This document shows, in pieces, positions 1 to 8,410 of a DNA stretch of 64,000 bases; position 1 is the first letter of the stretch, and every line of letters starts with the position of its first letter. The stretch covers positions 682,001-746,000 of the forward strand of contig JADJGV010000002.1 of assembly GCA_016707895.1 (NCBI GenBank), in the 5' to 3' direction. The position numbers were made by a program, and so were the translations under genes. The notes below the pieces were generated by a model. The model did no database searches, was not told the DNA's origin, and saw nothing but the letters and a program-made list of their open reading frames with translations. Source of the DNA: Myxococcales bacterium (GTDB lineage: Bacteria > Myxococcota_A > Polyangia > Haliangiales > Haliangiaceae).

Positions 1-1746
1 GACGCCGGGGCGGCCGCTGCGATCGACCGCGATGTCGAACCAGTGGCCGAACGGGCCCACCTCGATCTCGAAGTAGCGCCGCGGCACCGCGGGATCGGGC
101 GCGATGAACACCTCGACGCAGTCCTCCTGGTACAGGCCCACGCGCTCGACGTCGGTGGGGCGGCTGGTGTCGACCTTGAGCCCGGTGCCCTCGACCTGCC
201 ACAGCACGTGCAGGCCGCGGCTCGACCACAGGAAGCGCACCGTCGACGCGTGCGGCGTCTTGGCGCCCATCCAGTCGGTGGCGAAGCGGTGGGCCGGGGC
301 GCGATCCCAGATCGGCTCGATCGCGCCGTCCATCGCCGGCACCTCGGCGTCGTCGACGCGGGCGGCGTGGACCTGGCGATCCTCGGCAGCGGCGACGTCG
401 TCGACGACGAAGTCGCCCATCGCGTACAGCCGCGCCGGTCGCCGCTGCGCCAGCAAGCCCGCGCCGTCGCCGGTGACCGGCGGATCGGCGAGGTCGATCC
501 CGAACCGCGCGGCCGCGACCTCGAGCAGCGGCGAGGTGCGATGGCCGCCCAGCTCGGCGGCGAGGCCGGCGTGATCCCACAGCCCCAGGAGCTGCGCGCC
601 GACGCGATCGACCAGCACCGGGTTGGTGCCGCCGACGGCCATCGCCTCGGCCGACGGGAACAGCACCTGGAAGCCGTCGCCGCTCATCGCCGGCGCGCCC
701 TCGGCGAGGATCACGTGCGGGGTCTCGACCTCGAACACGTCGACCATGCGCTCGGCGAACTTCTCGAGCGCGGCGACGTAGACCTTGCGCGCGCGGGGGT
801 CGCCCTTCTTCACCAGGTCGATCGCGGCGCCGACCTCCTTGTGGGTGCGCCACTTCTGCCGGTAGGCCGGCGCGGCGTCGCTGTACATCGCGGCGCCCTG
901 CAGCGACTTGATCGCGATCGAGAACACCGCGAACCGGTGCGCCTTGAGCTTGGGCAGCGAGATGAACAGGCCGTGATCGAGGTGCGCGGCGACGATCTTG
1001 GGGATCAGCAGCGTGGGCACGTGGGTGCCCGCCATGCCCGACAGCCCCAGCGGCTTGCCCGGCTGATCGCCCTCGACGTCGAACGTGCCGTCGTCGTCGA
1101 GCGCCACCAGCGGCACGCCCTCGTCGGCGCACATCTTGGCGTAGCCCGAGACGTCGATCAGCCGGTCCCAGTCCTTGGGCTGGCCGCCGAAGCCGTCGGC
1201 GACGGTGATCGCGGTGTGGCCGCGGGCCTTGAGGCAGCGGATCACGCCGCGCACGAACTCGGGATCGGTGGTGCGGCCGGCGACGCCGTTGTCGCCGCCG
1301 TTGGTCTTGGGGTTCTTGAACCAGTCGAAGCCGCTCATGTTGGGCTTGAGCAAGACCGGCGTGGCGGGCGGCCGTTTGGGCACGACCGCCTCGCACAGCC
1401 GCTGGCCCAGCTCGCGCGCGGTGCCGCCCTGCAGGATCGTCACCGGCGAGCGATCGGCGGCCAGCCGCGCGCGGTTGGCCTTTCGCAGCGCCGCGCCGTC
1501 GACGGTGTCGCCGACGACCACCGGCGGCCCGGCCTGCCACGCCGGCGACGCGCCGGTCGTGGTGTCGACCGCTGGCACCGCGGCCACCGCGGCGTCGGCG
1601 CTGGCCGTCGGGCGCGCGTCGAGCGGCGGCGCCACCGCGAGCGCGGCGTCGGCGTTGGCCGGCGGCGCGGTGGGCTTCGGCGCGTCGCCCTTGCCGCAGG
1701 CGGCGGTGGCGATCGTCGCGAGGGCGAGGCGGGTCCACGGGCGCAT
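1..1746 (-). CDS. DUF362 lipoprotein with C-terminal CBM9-like domain (3' end outside window)
   Basis: The visible 582 codons start at an ATG and run off the left edge. The first residues form a lipoprotein signal (hydrophobic stretch, then TAAC, Cys17), followed by an Ala/Pro/Asp-rich linker to about residue 75. Residues about 95-420 carry the DUF362 signature (LLKPNMSG, then a Gly-rich stretch with FKNPKTNGGDNG and TVADGFGGQ). DUF362 proteins are often ferredoxin-linked; no CxxC iron-sulfur motif is visible here. The last ~110 visible residues (VRFLWSSRGLHVLWQVEG, then DCVEVFIAPD and YFEIEVGPFG) resemble family-9 carbohydrate-binding/DOMON-like beta-sandwich domains. I infer an exported, membrane-tethered protein of unknown reaction. 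Confidence 0.75.
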   Translation of the reverse strand, partial: MRPWTRLALATIATAACGKGDAPKPTAPPANADAALAVAPPLDARPTASADAAVAAVPAVDTTTGASPAWQAGPPVVVGDTVDGAALRKANRARLAADRSPVTILQGGTARELGQRLCEAVVPKRPPATPVLLKPNMSGFDWFKNPKTNGGDNGVAGRTTDPEFVRGVIRCLKARGHTAITVADGFGGQPKDWDRLIDVSGYAKMCADEGVPLVALDDDGTFDVEGDQPGKPLGLSGMAGTHVPTLLIPKIVAAHLDHGLFISLPKLKAHRFAVFSIAIKSLQGAAMYSDAAPAYRQKWRTHKEVGAAIDLVKKGDPRARKVYVAALEKFAERMVDVFEVETPHVILAEGAPAMSGDGFQVLFPSAEAMAVGGTNPVLVDRVGAQLLGLWDHAGLAAELGGHRTSPLLEVAAARFGIDLADPPVTGDGAGLLAQRRPARLYAMGDFVVDDVAAAEDRQVHAARVDDAEVPAMDGAIEPIWDRAPAHRFATDWMGAKTPHASTVRFLWSSRGLHVLWQVEGTGLKVDTSRPTDVERVGLYQEDCVEVFIAPDPAVPRRYFEIEVGPFGHWFDIAVDRSGRPGV

Positions 1747-1920
1747 GGTGCGAGCTTCGACGGCGCGCGTCCGCGAGGCAAGGCGCGCGCGCGTGCCGAT
1801 CTGGCACTGGCCGCGCCGCTTTGGCGCTCCGCGGCTCGAGACGGGGGACTGCCCGATCGCCGCGCGGTATCGCGATGTTCGGCCCTTGCGGGTGGGATGG
1901 CACGGCCCCACGGTGGAGGC

Positions 1921-2277
1921 ATGCCAATCGAGGTCACGTTCCGTGGAATGGAGCCCTCCGAGTTCGTCGCTGCCCGCGCCCGTGAGTCCGCGGAGCAGCT
2001 CCTGGCCGGCGCGCCGGAGAGCGTCGGTTGCCGCGTCGTGATCGAGACCCCGCCCGGGCACCACAGCCACGGCCAACCGTTCCACGTCCGTGTCCACCTG
2101 ATGGTGCCCGGTGACGACATCATCGTCGATCGCGATCCCGGCCGCGGCCCGCAGGCGCACGACGACGTCTACGTCGCACTCGCCGACGCGTTCCAGGTCG
2201 CGCGGCGCCGCGCCGATGAGCTCGGCCGCAAGCGCCGAGAGGCGCGCCGCCGCCACGACGTCGCTGCGTCGGAGTAG
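1921..2277 (+). CDS. HPF/RaiA-family ribosome-associated protein (short form)
   Basis: A 118-residue protein matching the sigma-54-modulation/S30AE family: an N-terminal beta-strand (MPIEVTFRGM), an EFVAARARESAEQL helix, the conserved FHVRVHLMVPG strand, and a C-terminal basic helix (AFQVARRRADELGRKRR). Family members bind the 30S subunit in stationary phase and inactivate or dimerise ribosomes. The length fits a short HPF lacking the dimerisation domain. The ATG at 1921 is preceded by a GGAGG-like site six to seven bases upstream, which fixes the start. The gene is divergent from the DUF362 lipoprotein and convergent with the next gene. The HDDVYVALADAF segment is more acidic than usual. Confidence 0.8.
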   Translation: MPIEVTFRGMEPSEFVAARARESAEQLLAGAPESVGCRVVIETPPGHHSHGQPFHVRVHLMVPGDDIIVDRDPGRGPQAHDDVYVALADAFQVARRRADELGRKRREARRRHDVAASE

Positions 2278-2292
2278 CGTGGGCGCCCCGCG

Positions 2293-3069
2293 CTAGCGGC
2301 GATCCGCGGTGAAGCCGGTCGTGAACTTGATGCTGGCGCTGGCCACCAGCGCCTCGAGCTGGCCGTCCATGTTCGGGTCGCCGGCCCACAGGCAGCCGCC
2401 GGCGTAGCCGATCGTCACCAGGCCGGCGTCCATCGCGACCGCGCTCCAGTCGCCGGCGTCGGCCGTGCCCTCGGTGCGCAGCGACGCGTCGGCCACCGAC
2501 CAGCCGAGCACGGCGCAGTTGAAGCCGTTGGTCGCGATGCCGGCGCCGAGGTACAGCCGGAACGTCTCGCCGGTCTCGCCGATCACGCCGAAGGTCTCGC
2601 GGTTCTCGGTGACGACGTCGCCGGTGCACACGTCCTGGCAGTCCGGGTTGTTGGTGCCGGCGCCGCAGGTGCCGGCGGCCGGCCGCTCGAGCGCGCCGGT
2701 GCAGCGCTGGGTCGGCAGCGTCACGTACATGCGATGCTCGAAGCCCGCGTCGCGCTGCTCGGCCAGCACCGACGCCGGCCACGCCTCGCTCGGGCACAGC
2801 ACCTCGGGGCGGCCGCAGTCGAGGTTGAAGCGGAACGGCCGGCCCTCGTGCGTGATGTCGATGACCCCGCCCTGCGCGCCGAGCTCACGCGTGTACACCG
2901 CCGCGCCGATCTTCACCTCCACCCCGATCGTGTCGTCGTACGTCACGTCCCACCAGCCGTTCACGTCCGGCGCCGGCGACTTCGAGTTCGCCGCGCACCC
3001 GTCGCCCTTCGCGCCGCCGAGCAGAGGGAGAGCCAGGACCAGGATCGCCGAGAGCTGGATGTTGCGCAT
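2293..3069 (-). CDS. Secreted Cys-rich protein, unknown function
   Basis: The 258-residue protein begins MRNIQLSAILVLALPLL, a Sec signal ending in LGGAKGDG, followed by Cys25; the lipobox is not canonical, so lipidation is uncertain. The mature part has many Cys (for example CGRPEVLC, CGAGTNNPDCQDVC) and repeated Gly/Asp-rich beta-type strands, suggesting a disulfide-bonded beta-sandwich. I recognise no family. An upstream in-frame ATG at 3150 lies inside the fold-back element; the ATG at 3069 is preferred because GGGTGGGG lies just upstream and the signal peptide starts there. Only about 60 bases separate this start from the element, so the element may have displaced the native promoter. Confidence 0.6.
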   Translation of the reverse strand: MRNIQLSAILVLALPLLGGAKGDGCAANSKSPAPDVNGWWDVTYDDTIGVEVKIGAAVYTRELGAQGGVIDITHEGRPFRFNLDCGRPEVLCPSEAWPASVLAEQRDAGFEHRMYVTLPTQRCTGALERPAAGTCGAGTNNPDCQDVCTGDVVTENRETFGVIGETGETFRLYLGAGIATNGFNCAVLGWSVADASLRTEGTADAGDWSAVAMDAGLVTIGYAGGCLWAGDPNMDGQLEALVASASIKFTTGFTADRR

Positions 3070-3130
3070 GCCCCACCCCATCGCAACCCGCGTTCCACCC
3101 CCGATCGCCAACGCCCGTTCACGCTTCACA

Positions 3131-3416
3131 TGGGGACAGGATCTACCCATCTACGCTGTTGATATTGTGGGACTTCTTAGCCCTCTTGCGTCGCAAAAGG
3201 GGACACCTTCTACGGGGGCAAGGATTTGAAATCGCTTAGGATATTATGGGAACTCGACTTGAGGCGAAACCCGACAGCGTCTCAAATGTCGTCAGCGAGG
3301 CGATTCCACAAGCGATTCTAACGGCTTACGACCCAGGAATGTGTCCCTTTCTGCGACACACGAGCCCGGAAAACCGTTTAGATATCAGTGATCTGGATGG
3401 GGGGATCCTGTCCCCA
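3131..3416. mobile_element. 286-bp fold-back (MITE-like) element with nested inverted repeats
   Basis: Outer arms 3131-3151 and 3396-3416 are inverted repeats with 19/21 identity (TGGGGACAGGATC then CCCATC). A TGATAT block matches at the same offset further in. A second pair, 3191-3209 and 3338-3356, matches 16/19 (TCGCA..A.GGGACAC). Each inner pair lies exactly 60 bases inside its outer end, and a weaker pair (AATCGCTT) sits about 97 bases in. The DNA is clearly less GC-rich than its surroundings and has no convincing gene. This fits a non-autonomous transposon relic or a REP-type palindrome mobilised by a tyrosine transposase encoded elsewhere; which one is inference. No target duplication is obvious. 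Confidence 0.7.
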
Positions 3417-3753
3417 GCCAGCGGTCGAGGCAGTGCTCGGCGGCCTCGAGGAGTGCCTGGGCGGCGGCCTGCTCGTCGGGGCTGGGCGTGGCGGCGCGAA
3501 CGACGTCGGGGTGATCGAGGCCCCACTGGACGGCGAGGGCGGCGGCCTCGTCGGCGCACGCGGCGTCGGTGCAGGCGCAGGCCTGGTCGCGCTGGGCGGC
3601 GAGGGCGGCGAGGAGGGCGGCGGTGGCGGGATCGGGCGGCGGCGCGTCGACGGCGGCGTCGATGGGCGGCGGCGGCGGGACCGGGCGATCGGCGGGAGGC
3701 GGGGCGCCGCAGGCGGCCAGGCAGAGCAGGGCCAGCGCGGCGCGGGCGATCAC
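3385..3753 (-). CDS. Small lipoprotein, C-terminus supplied by the fold-back element
   Basis: A 122-residue protein with a GTG start overlapping the frr stop (GTGA), so translation is probably coupled to frr. The signal peptide ends in the lipobox CLAAC (Cys15), followed by a Pro/Ala-rich linker and a short helical domain with four Cys (QACACTDAACADEAAA). I recognise no family. The last ten or so codons (GTGSPHPDH and the TGA stop) are encoded by the right arm of the fold-back element, so the original C-terminus has been replaced or extended by insertion. Function unknown; probably a periplasm-facing lipoprotein. Confidence 0.6.
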   Translation of the reverse strand: MIARAALALLCLAACGAPPPADRPVPPPPPIDAAVDAPPPDPATAALLAALAAQRDQACACTDAACADEAAALAVQWGLDHPDVVRAATPSPDEQAAAQALLEAAEHCLDRWLGTGSPHPDH

Positions 3754-4307
3754 AGCTCGGTGATCTCCTTCTCCTTGCCCTTCTCGAGCTCGTCGATCGA
3801 GGCGACGTAGCGATCGGTGAGGTCCTGGACCTTCTTCTCGCCGTTCTTCTTCTCGTCCTCGGTGATCGCCTTGTCCTTCTCGGCGTCCTTGAGCATGTCC
3901 ATCGCGTCGCGGCGCGCCGCGCGCACGGCCACCTTGGCGTCCTCGGAGGTCTTCTTGATGCCCTTGACCAGGTCGCGGCGGCGCTCGGCGGTGAGCGGCG
4001 GGATCGGCACGCGCACCAGGTCGTTGTCGGCCACCGGGTTGAGGCCCAGGTCGGCGGCGCGGATCGCCTTGTCGATCGCCGGGACCATCGACTTCTCCCA
4101 CGGCTTCACCGACAGCATGCGGGCGTCGACCACGGTCACCGTCGACACCTGGTTCACCGGCGTCGGCGTGCCGTAGTAGTCGACGCGCACGCCGTCGAGC
4201 ATCGCCGGCGACGCGCGCCCGGTGCGCACCTTGGCCAGCTCGCGCTTGAAGGCCTCGACGGCCTTCTTCATCCCGTCTTCCGCTTCGGTCGTGATGTCGT
4301 TCAGCAT
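3750..4307 (-). CDS. frr: Ribosome recycling factor
   Basis: This 185-residue protein has the length and motifs of RRF: the N-terminal helix AFKRELAKVRTGRASP, the strand-turn VDYYGTPTPVNQV, IPPLTAERRRDLVKG and the long C-terminal helices. RRF works with EF-G to split post-termination ribosomes. The ATG lies 15 bases after the pyrH stop, and the 3' end overlaps the following lipoprotein gene by four bases, so pyrH-frr-lipoprotein form one transcription unit. pyrH-frr is a standard bacterial pair. Confidence 0.97.
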   Translation of the reverse strand: MLNDITTEAEDGMKKAVEAFKRELAKVRTGRASPAMLDGVRVDYYGTPTPVNQVSTVTVVDARMLSVKPWEKSMVPAIDKAIRAADLGLNPVADNDLVRVPIPPLTAERRRDLVKGIKKTSEDAKVAVRAARRDAMDMLKDAEKDKAITEDEKKNGEKKVQDLTDRYVASIDELEKGKEKEITEL

Positions 4308-4322
4308 GGTTCCTCTTGGACT

Positions 4323-5072
4323 CTACGCGAAACGCGAGCCTTCGTTGTCCTTGACGATGCGGGTGCCCACGTCCTCGCCGCACACCACCCGCTGGATGTT
4401 CCCGGCCTTGGTCATGTCGAACACGTTCATCGGCAGCTCGTTGTCGCGGCACAGCGCGAACGCGGTGGCGTCCATGACGCCGAGGTCCTGCTTGAGCGCG
4501 TCGGTGAACGTCACCTGCGCGTAGCGCCGCGCGTCGGCGTGCTTGCGCGGGTCCTTGTCGTAGACGCCGTCGACCTTGGTCGCCTTGAGCAAGATCTCGG
4601 CGCCGATCTCCATCGCCCGCAGCGCCGCGGCGGTGTCGGTGGTGAAGAACGGGTTGCCGGTGCCGGCGCCGAAGATCACGACGCGGCCCTTCTCGAGGTG
4701 GCGCATCGCGCGCCGCCGGATGTACGGCTCGGCCAGCTGCGACATCGGGATCGCCGACTGCACCCGCGTGGTCACGCCGGCGCGCTCGATCGCGTCCTGC
4801 AGCGACACCGCGTTCATCACCGTCGCCAGCATGCCGACGTAGTCGGCCGACGCCCGGTCCATGCCCTTGCTCGACTCGGTGAGCCCGCGGAAGATGTTGC
4901 CGCCGCCGACCACGACCGCCAGCTCGACGCCGAGCTTCGCGGTCTCGGCGACCTCGGACGCGATGGTGCGGATGGTCTCGGGCGAGATCCCGTAGCCCTG
5001 GTTGCCCATCAGCGCCTCGCCCGACAGCTTGAGGAGCACCCGTTTGTACGCTGGTCGCGGCGCGGCGGTCAT
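4323..5072 (-). CDS. pyrH: Uridylate kinase (UMP kinase)
   Basis: The 249-residue protein phosphorylates UMP to UDP with ATP in pyrimidine nucleotide synthesis. It shows the amino-acid-kinase fold signatures of bacterial PyrH: KRVLLKLSGEAL, VVVGGGNIFRG, GMLATVMNA, FGAGTGNPFFTTD (UMP binding) and KATKVDGVYDKDP. The ATG at 5072 is chosen because homology begins within ten residues; the open frame continues upstream as low-complexity sequence antisense to the Pro-rich gene. frr follows by 15 bases. tsf, normally directly upstream, lies 3.4 kb away. Confidence 0.96.
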   Translation of the reverse strand: MTAAPRPAYKRVLLKLSGEALMGNQGYGISPETIRTIASEVAETAKLGVELAVVVGGGNIFRGLTESSKGMDRASADYVGMLATVMNAVSLQDAIERAGVTTRVQSAIPMSQLAEPYIRRRAMRHLEKGRVVIFGAGTGNPFFTTDTAAALRAMEIGAEILLKATKVDGVYDKDPRKHADARRYAQVTFTDALKQDLGVMDATAFALCRDNELPMNVFDMTKAGNIQRVVCGEDVGTRIVKDNEGSRFA

Positions 5073-5145
5073 GTGCGCGGGAACGTACAGGCGCGCCGGG
5101 CGTTTGGCCAGGGCTCGCCGGGCACCCGGTGGTACGCTGGCTTGG

Positions 5146-5532
5146 ATGCAGGAACCCCGCGACACGATCGTCGATCCCCAGATCCGGCGTGAGGTCGAGC
5201 CGCCGCGCCCCGACGCGCGGCGCCCCGTGCTGTTGATCGCGATCGTCGTGACCGCGGCCCTCGCGGGCGCGGCGGCCATGGCCCTGATCCGCGGTCCCCG
5301 GGCCGCGCCGCCGCCGCCGCCGCGCGCGGTGGCCCCGCCGGCCGCGGTCGCCCCCGTCGCCCCGGTCGCGCCGGTGCCGCCGGCGCCGGCTCCTGTGGTC
5401 GCGCCGGTCGCGCCGGTCGCGCCGACCGCGCTGCCCACCTCCCACGCGGGGGGGCCCTGCGTCGACTACCACCAGAAGGGCCTCAGCGAGGATCAGCCGC
5501 GCCGCGTCGACTGCCTCGACGGCCCGCGCTAG
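5146..5532 (+). CDS. Membrane-anchored Pro/Ala/Val-repeat protein, unknown function
   Basis: A 128-residue protein with a polar N-terminus, one transmembrane helix (about residues 28-47, VLLIAIVVTAALAGAAAMAL), then a low-complexity stretch of APV-type repeats and a short C-terminal domain with two Cys (GGPCVDYHQKG, VDCLDGPR). The layout suggests an inner-membrane anchor with an extended periplasmic linker, similar in shape to the linker of TonB-like proteins but without a TonB C-terminal domain. It is divergent from pyrH and inserted inside the normal tsf-pyrH neighbourhood. No family recognised. Confidence 0.5.
   Translation: MQEPRDTIVDPQIRREVEPPRPDARRPVLLIAIVVTAALAGAAAMALIRGPRAAPPPPPRAVAPPAAVAPVAPVAPVPPAPAPVVAPVAPVAPTALPTSHAGGPCVDYHQKGLSEDQPRRVDCLDGPR
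5341..5430 (+). repeat. Degenerate 9-bp in-frame tandem repeat (APV units)
   Basis: Units close to GTCGCGCCG repeat in two blocks in frame with the membrane-anchored gene, encoding APVAPVAPV-type sequence. Such repeats change copy number by slippage, so linker length may vary between strains. Confidence 0.6.
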
Positions 5533-5563
5533 CCGCGCGAGCATCCCGGGCGACGCGCTCCGG

Positions 5564-6826
5564 TCAGCGCGCGACCCGCGCCGTCAGCGCCACCAGCACC
5601 TGGCCGCCGACCGCGGCTCGCGGGGCGCGATCGCCGTCGAGCCGCGCGTACGGCGACAGCCCGAACTCGCCGTAGACGTCGGCGCGCACGACGTCGGACA
5701 GCGGGTGGCCGAACGACGCGGACACGCCCACCGCGCGGTCGGCGTAGGTGCCGGCGTCGCGGGTCCAGGTGCGGGTGCGGGTGGCGAACGGCGCCAGCGC
5801 GAAGCTGCCGGCACCGAGCGTGCCGTCGAAGCGCGCGCTCACGCGGTCCTCGGCGGCGACGTTGCCGTCGAACGTCGGGAAGACGCTGCGCGCGACCGCG
5901 GCGCTGGCCCACAACTCCCCGGTGCGCACGCCGACCGCCAGCCCGCCGACCGGGATCGTCAGCTCGGGCAGGCCTTCGCCGTCGATGGTCTCGGTCCACT
6001 CGTCGACCACCTCGCCGTCGACCGTGGTCTGGCTCGACGCGGTCATCTGGCCGCCGGTGAAGCCCCAGCCGCCGTGCGCCGCGGCGTACCAGCCGTCGCG
6101 ATCGATCCGCGCGCGCAGCGGCAGCAGCGTGAACGCGGTGCCGCCGCGGTCGTCGTCGCCGACCTTGAGCCCGGCGCCCTCGATGACCAGCGCCTCGACC
6201 TTGGCGTCGGTGGCGCGGCCGGCGTAGTGGTACCAGTAGGTCGACATGTCGATCTCGAGCTGCGCGCTCCGGCCGTCGCCGGTGTCGTCGTGCTGCGTGA
6301 CCACGCCGTGGCCGATCGTCATCATGACGAACGCGTGGCGGTGCGGGGTGTCGCCCTTCCACAGCTCGCCGCCGCCGACCGTGACCCGCTCGGTCGAGCC
6401 GTCGTAGCGCCGCCGCCACAGCGACCGCCGACCGTCGAGCGCCGGCGCGACGCCGAGCTCGTGGACGCCGGTGATCTCGAACGTCAGCCCGACCCGCGAC
6501 AGGCAGAAGCTCCACTGCGCGCTGCCGACCGCGCGCTGCGCCGCCAGCGGCCGCAGCCGACCTTGCACCGCGCCGCTGACGATGTCGCAGCCGATGCCCG
6601 ACACCGCCGCCGCGGCGCCGACGCCGACGTCGGGGCCGCTCCCGGTGCCGGCGGTGACCTGGGCGAAGGCCGCGCCGTGCCAGTAAGGGCCAGTGGCCTC
6701 GTCCGACAGCAGGTCGCGCCGCGGCGCCAGGTCGAGCTGCGCCGCGCCGACCGCCAGATCGGCTGGCTGGGCGTTCGCCACGCCGGTCAGCAGGGCGAGG
6801 ATCCCGAGCGCGACGAGGCGGTCCAT
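5564..6826 (-). CDS. Predicted outer-membrane beta-barrel protein
   Basis: A 420-residue protein starting MDRLVALGILALLTGVANA, a Sec signal with an ANA cleavage site. The mature part alternates amphipathic strands with Gly/Asp/Ala turns (GPYWHGAAFAQVTAG, GWYAAAHGGWGFTGG) and ends in a strand-like VGGQVLVALTARVAR, the general pattern of an outer-membrane barrel, though the last residue is Arg rather than Phe. An ATG nine bases further upstream would add MAD and is possible. No named family recognised. It lies between tsf and pyrH on their strand but is separated from both by oppositely oriented genes. Confidence 0.55.
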   Translation of the reverse strand: MDRLVALGILALLTGVANAQPADLAVGAAQLDLAPRRDLLSDEATGPYWHGAAFAQVTAGTGSGPDVGVGAAAAVSGIGCDIVSGAVQGRLRPLAAQRAVGSAQWSFCLSRVGLTFEITGVHELGVAPALDGRRSLWRRRYDGSTERVTVGGGELWKGDTPHRHAFVMMTIGHGVVTQHDDTGDGRSAQLEIDMSTYWYHYAGRATDAKVEALVIEGAGLKVGDDDRGGTAFTLLPLRARIDRDGWYAAAHGGWGFTGGQMTASSQTTVDGEVVDEWTETIDGEGLPELTIPVGGLAVGVRTGELWASAAVARSVFPTFDGNVAAEDRVSARFDGTLGAGSFALAPFATRTRTWTRDAGTYADRAVGVSASFGHPLSDVVRADVYGEFGLSPYARLDGDRAPRAAVGGQVLVALTARVAR

Positions 6827-7012
6827 GTCCGCCACTGGTGCAACGGTCGGTCCAGTGCGCAGGATGTCGAGATGGTTGAGGTTGGTGGCGGGATCCGTCC
6901 AGGATCGAACGGTGGTCGACCAGCCGATCCGTCAGGTTGAGGACGGGTGCCGCGTCTGGGACGCCGTGCGGGGCCTGCGCTTGGTGGCCTCGGCCTTGCT
7001 GTACCAGCGGGC

Positions 7013-8368
7013 ATGAAGCGCCTCCTGGTGATCGCTGGGTTCGTGGTCGCGGCCGGCACCTCCACGGCCACCGCACAGCCGTGCGATCCCGGGGGCGAGC
7101 TGGTCGAGGTGACCGAGTACAGCGGCCGACAGCACTACCACCTCGCGCTGGCCGCCGGCGCGGGCGAGGCGCTGGTGGGCTGGGCGCCCGAGGGGCCCAA
7201 CGGTGACGTGCCGCGCGAGTTCACGATGAGCCGGGTGGCCGCGGACGGATCGACGTCGTCGATCCGCGTGCCGTTCCTCGGCCACGCTGCGATCGTCGGG
7301 ACCCCGCCGATGACCAGCAGCGGCACCACCGCGATGCACACGTGGGGCGTGGGGGGCGTCGGCGTGATGCTGCGCGAGCCCGACGGCGCGGAGCGCGCCC
7401 CGATCCACCTCGACGACTACCGCAGCTACGGCGACAGCGTCGTCCGCGCGCGCTTCGACGGCACGCACTTCGTCGTGACCTGGGTCGCCGGCCCGCCCGA
7501 GGCCAGCGTCCTCAAGGCGGTGCGCTTCGACCCCGACGGCGTCCAGCTCGACGCCACGCCGCTCGTGCTCGGCCCGGCGTTCGCGTACAAGCCGTGGGCC
7601 GCGTCGACGCGCATCGGCGACGTCACCTGGGTGATGTGGTCGACGTTCACGTCGTCGGACGCCGAGTTCGTCAGCGGCACGAACCCCGATCTGGTCGGCG
7701 TCCGCATCGCCGACGACGGCCGGCTCCTCGACGCGACGCCGGTAGTGCTGGTCCCGGGCGCGCGCGGCGTCGCGCTGGCCGCCAACGGCGACACCGCGCT
7801 GCTGCTGGTGATGGCCCCGGACGGTGGCTTCGACATGTCGACGATCGATCGCGACGGTGTCGTCACGCCGGGCGGCCACCTGGCGCTCGCCGACGATGAG
7901 TTCTTGCTCGAGCTGCTGGCGGCCCCGGGCGGCGACGGCTTCACGGCGTGGACCACGCACCCCGTTAACACCGGCACGCCGATCCACGCCGAGGACGAGG
8001 TCGCGGCCCGCACGATCAGCCGGACCGGCGTGGCCGCCGCGGCGCCGAGCCTGACGCTGGCCGGCCAGGCGTGGGCGATCTCCACCGACGGCCGCGACTA
8101 CCTGCTGCTCGCCGTCGAGGAGACCGTCGCCGGGGCCACCGGCGAGGAGCGCCTGACCCTCCGGCGGTTCCGCGGCGGGACGTTCACGCCGGTCACCGTC
8201 GGGACGACGCTCGTCGCCGCGCCGCTCACGCTCACCACCACGCAGTTCTGCAGCGGGCCCTACGAGCCGAACGACGGCTGCCAGGCGGGCGGCCCCGCGG
8301 GCGCGGGGACGATGGGGCTGATCGGGCTGGGCCTGCTCGCGCTCTGCCGCCGCCCGCGGCGCCGCTAG
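7013..8368 (+). CDS. Secreted protein with MYXO-CTERM-type C-terminal sorting signal
   Basis: This 451-residue protein has a Sec signal (MKRLLVIAGFVVAAGTSTATA) and a C-terminal tail NDGCQAGGPAGAG, a hydrophobic helix (TMGLIGLGLLAL) and a basic end (CRRPRRR). That is the tripartite MYXO-CTERM layout in which the Cys is processed and the protein displayed at the myxobacterial surface. The central part has repeated beta-propeller-like segments (HFVVTWVAG, GDVTWVMWSTF, DGFTAWTTHP), each a strand ending in a W-rich turn; a propeller of unknown ligand is inferred. Its 3' end converges on tsf with a shared hairpin between. Confidence 0.7.
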   Translation: MKRLLVIAGFVVAAGTSTATAQPCDPGGELVEVTEYSGRQHYHLALAAGAGEALVGWAPEGPNGDVPREFTMSRVAADGSTSSIRVPFLGHAAIVGTPPMTSSGTTAMHTWGVGGVGVMLREPDGAERAPIHLDDYRSYGDSVVRARFDGTHFVVTWVAGPPEASVLKAVRFDPDGVQLDATPLVLGPAFAYKPWAASTRIGDVTWVMWSTFTSSDAEFVSGTNPDLVGVRIADDGRLLDATPVVLVPGARGVALAANGDTALLLVMAPDGGFDMSTIDRDGVVTPGGHLALADDEFLLELLAAPGGDGFTAWTTHPVNTGTPIHAEDEVAARTISRTGVAAAAPSLTLAGQAWAISTDGRDYLLLAVEETVAGATGEERLTLRRFRGGTFTPVTVGTTLVAAPLTLTTTQFCSGPYEPNDGCQAGGPAGAGTMGLIGLGLLALCRRPRRR

Positions 8369-8384
8369 CCGCCCCGAAACGACG

Positions 8385-8410
8385 ACGGGCCCGCCTCGCG
8401 GCGAGCCCGT
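8385..8410. terminator. Bidirectional intergenic hairpin between tsf and the MYXO-CTERM gene
   Basis: The arms ACGGGC and GCCCGT enclose, after one mismatch, a second helix CGCC/GGCG with loop TCGC. It lies between two convergent stop codons, 16 bases after one and 23 after the other. There is no long T-run, so it may stall polymerase or protect 3' ends rather than act as a classical intrinsic terminator. Confidence 0.5.

Noticed and set aside
43..2277. Long plus-strand open frame across the DUF362 gene
   Set aside because: Arg/Ala/Gly-rich antisense artefact of high GC; only its end (from 1921) is the real HPF-type gene in that frame.
8385..8410. Riboswitch in the tsf-MYXO-CTERM gap
   Set aside because: The hairpin lies between two convergent stop codons and is better read as a 3' end structure.
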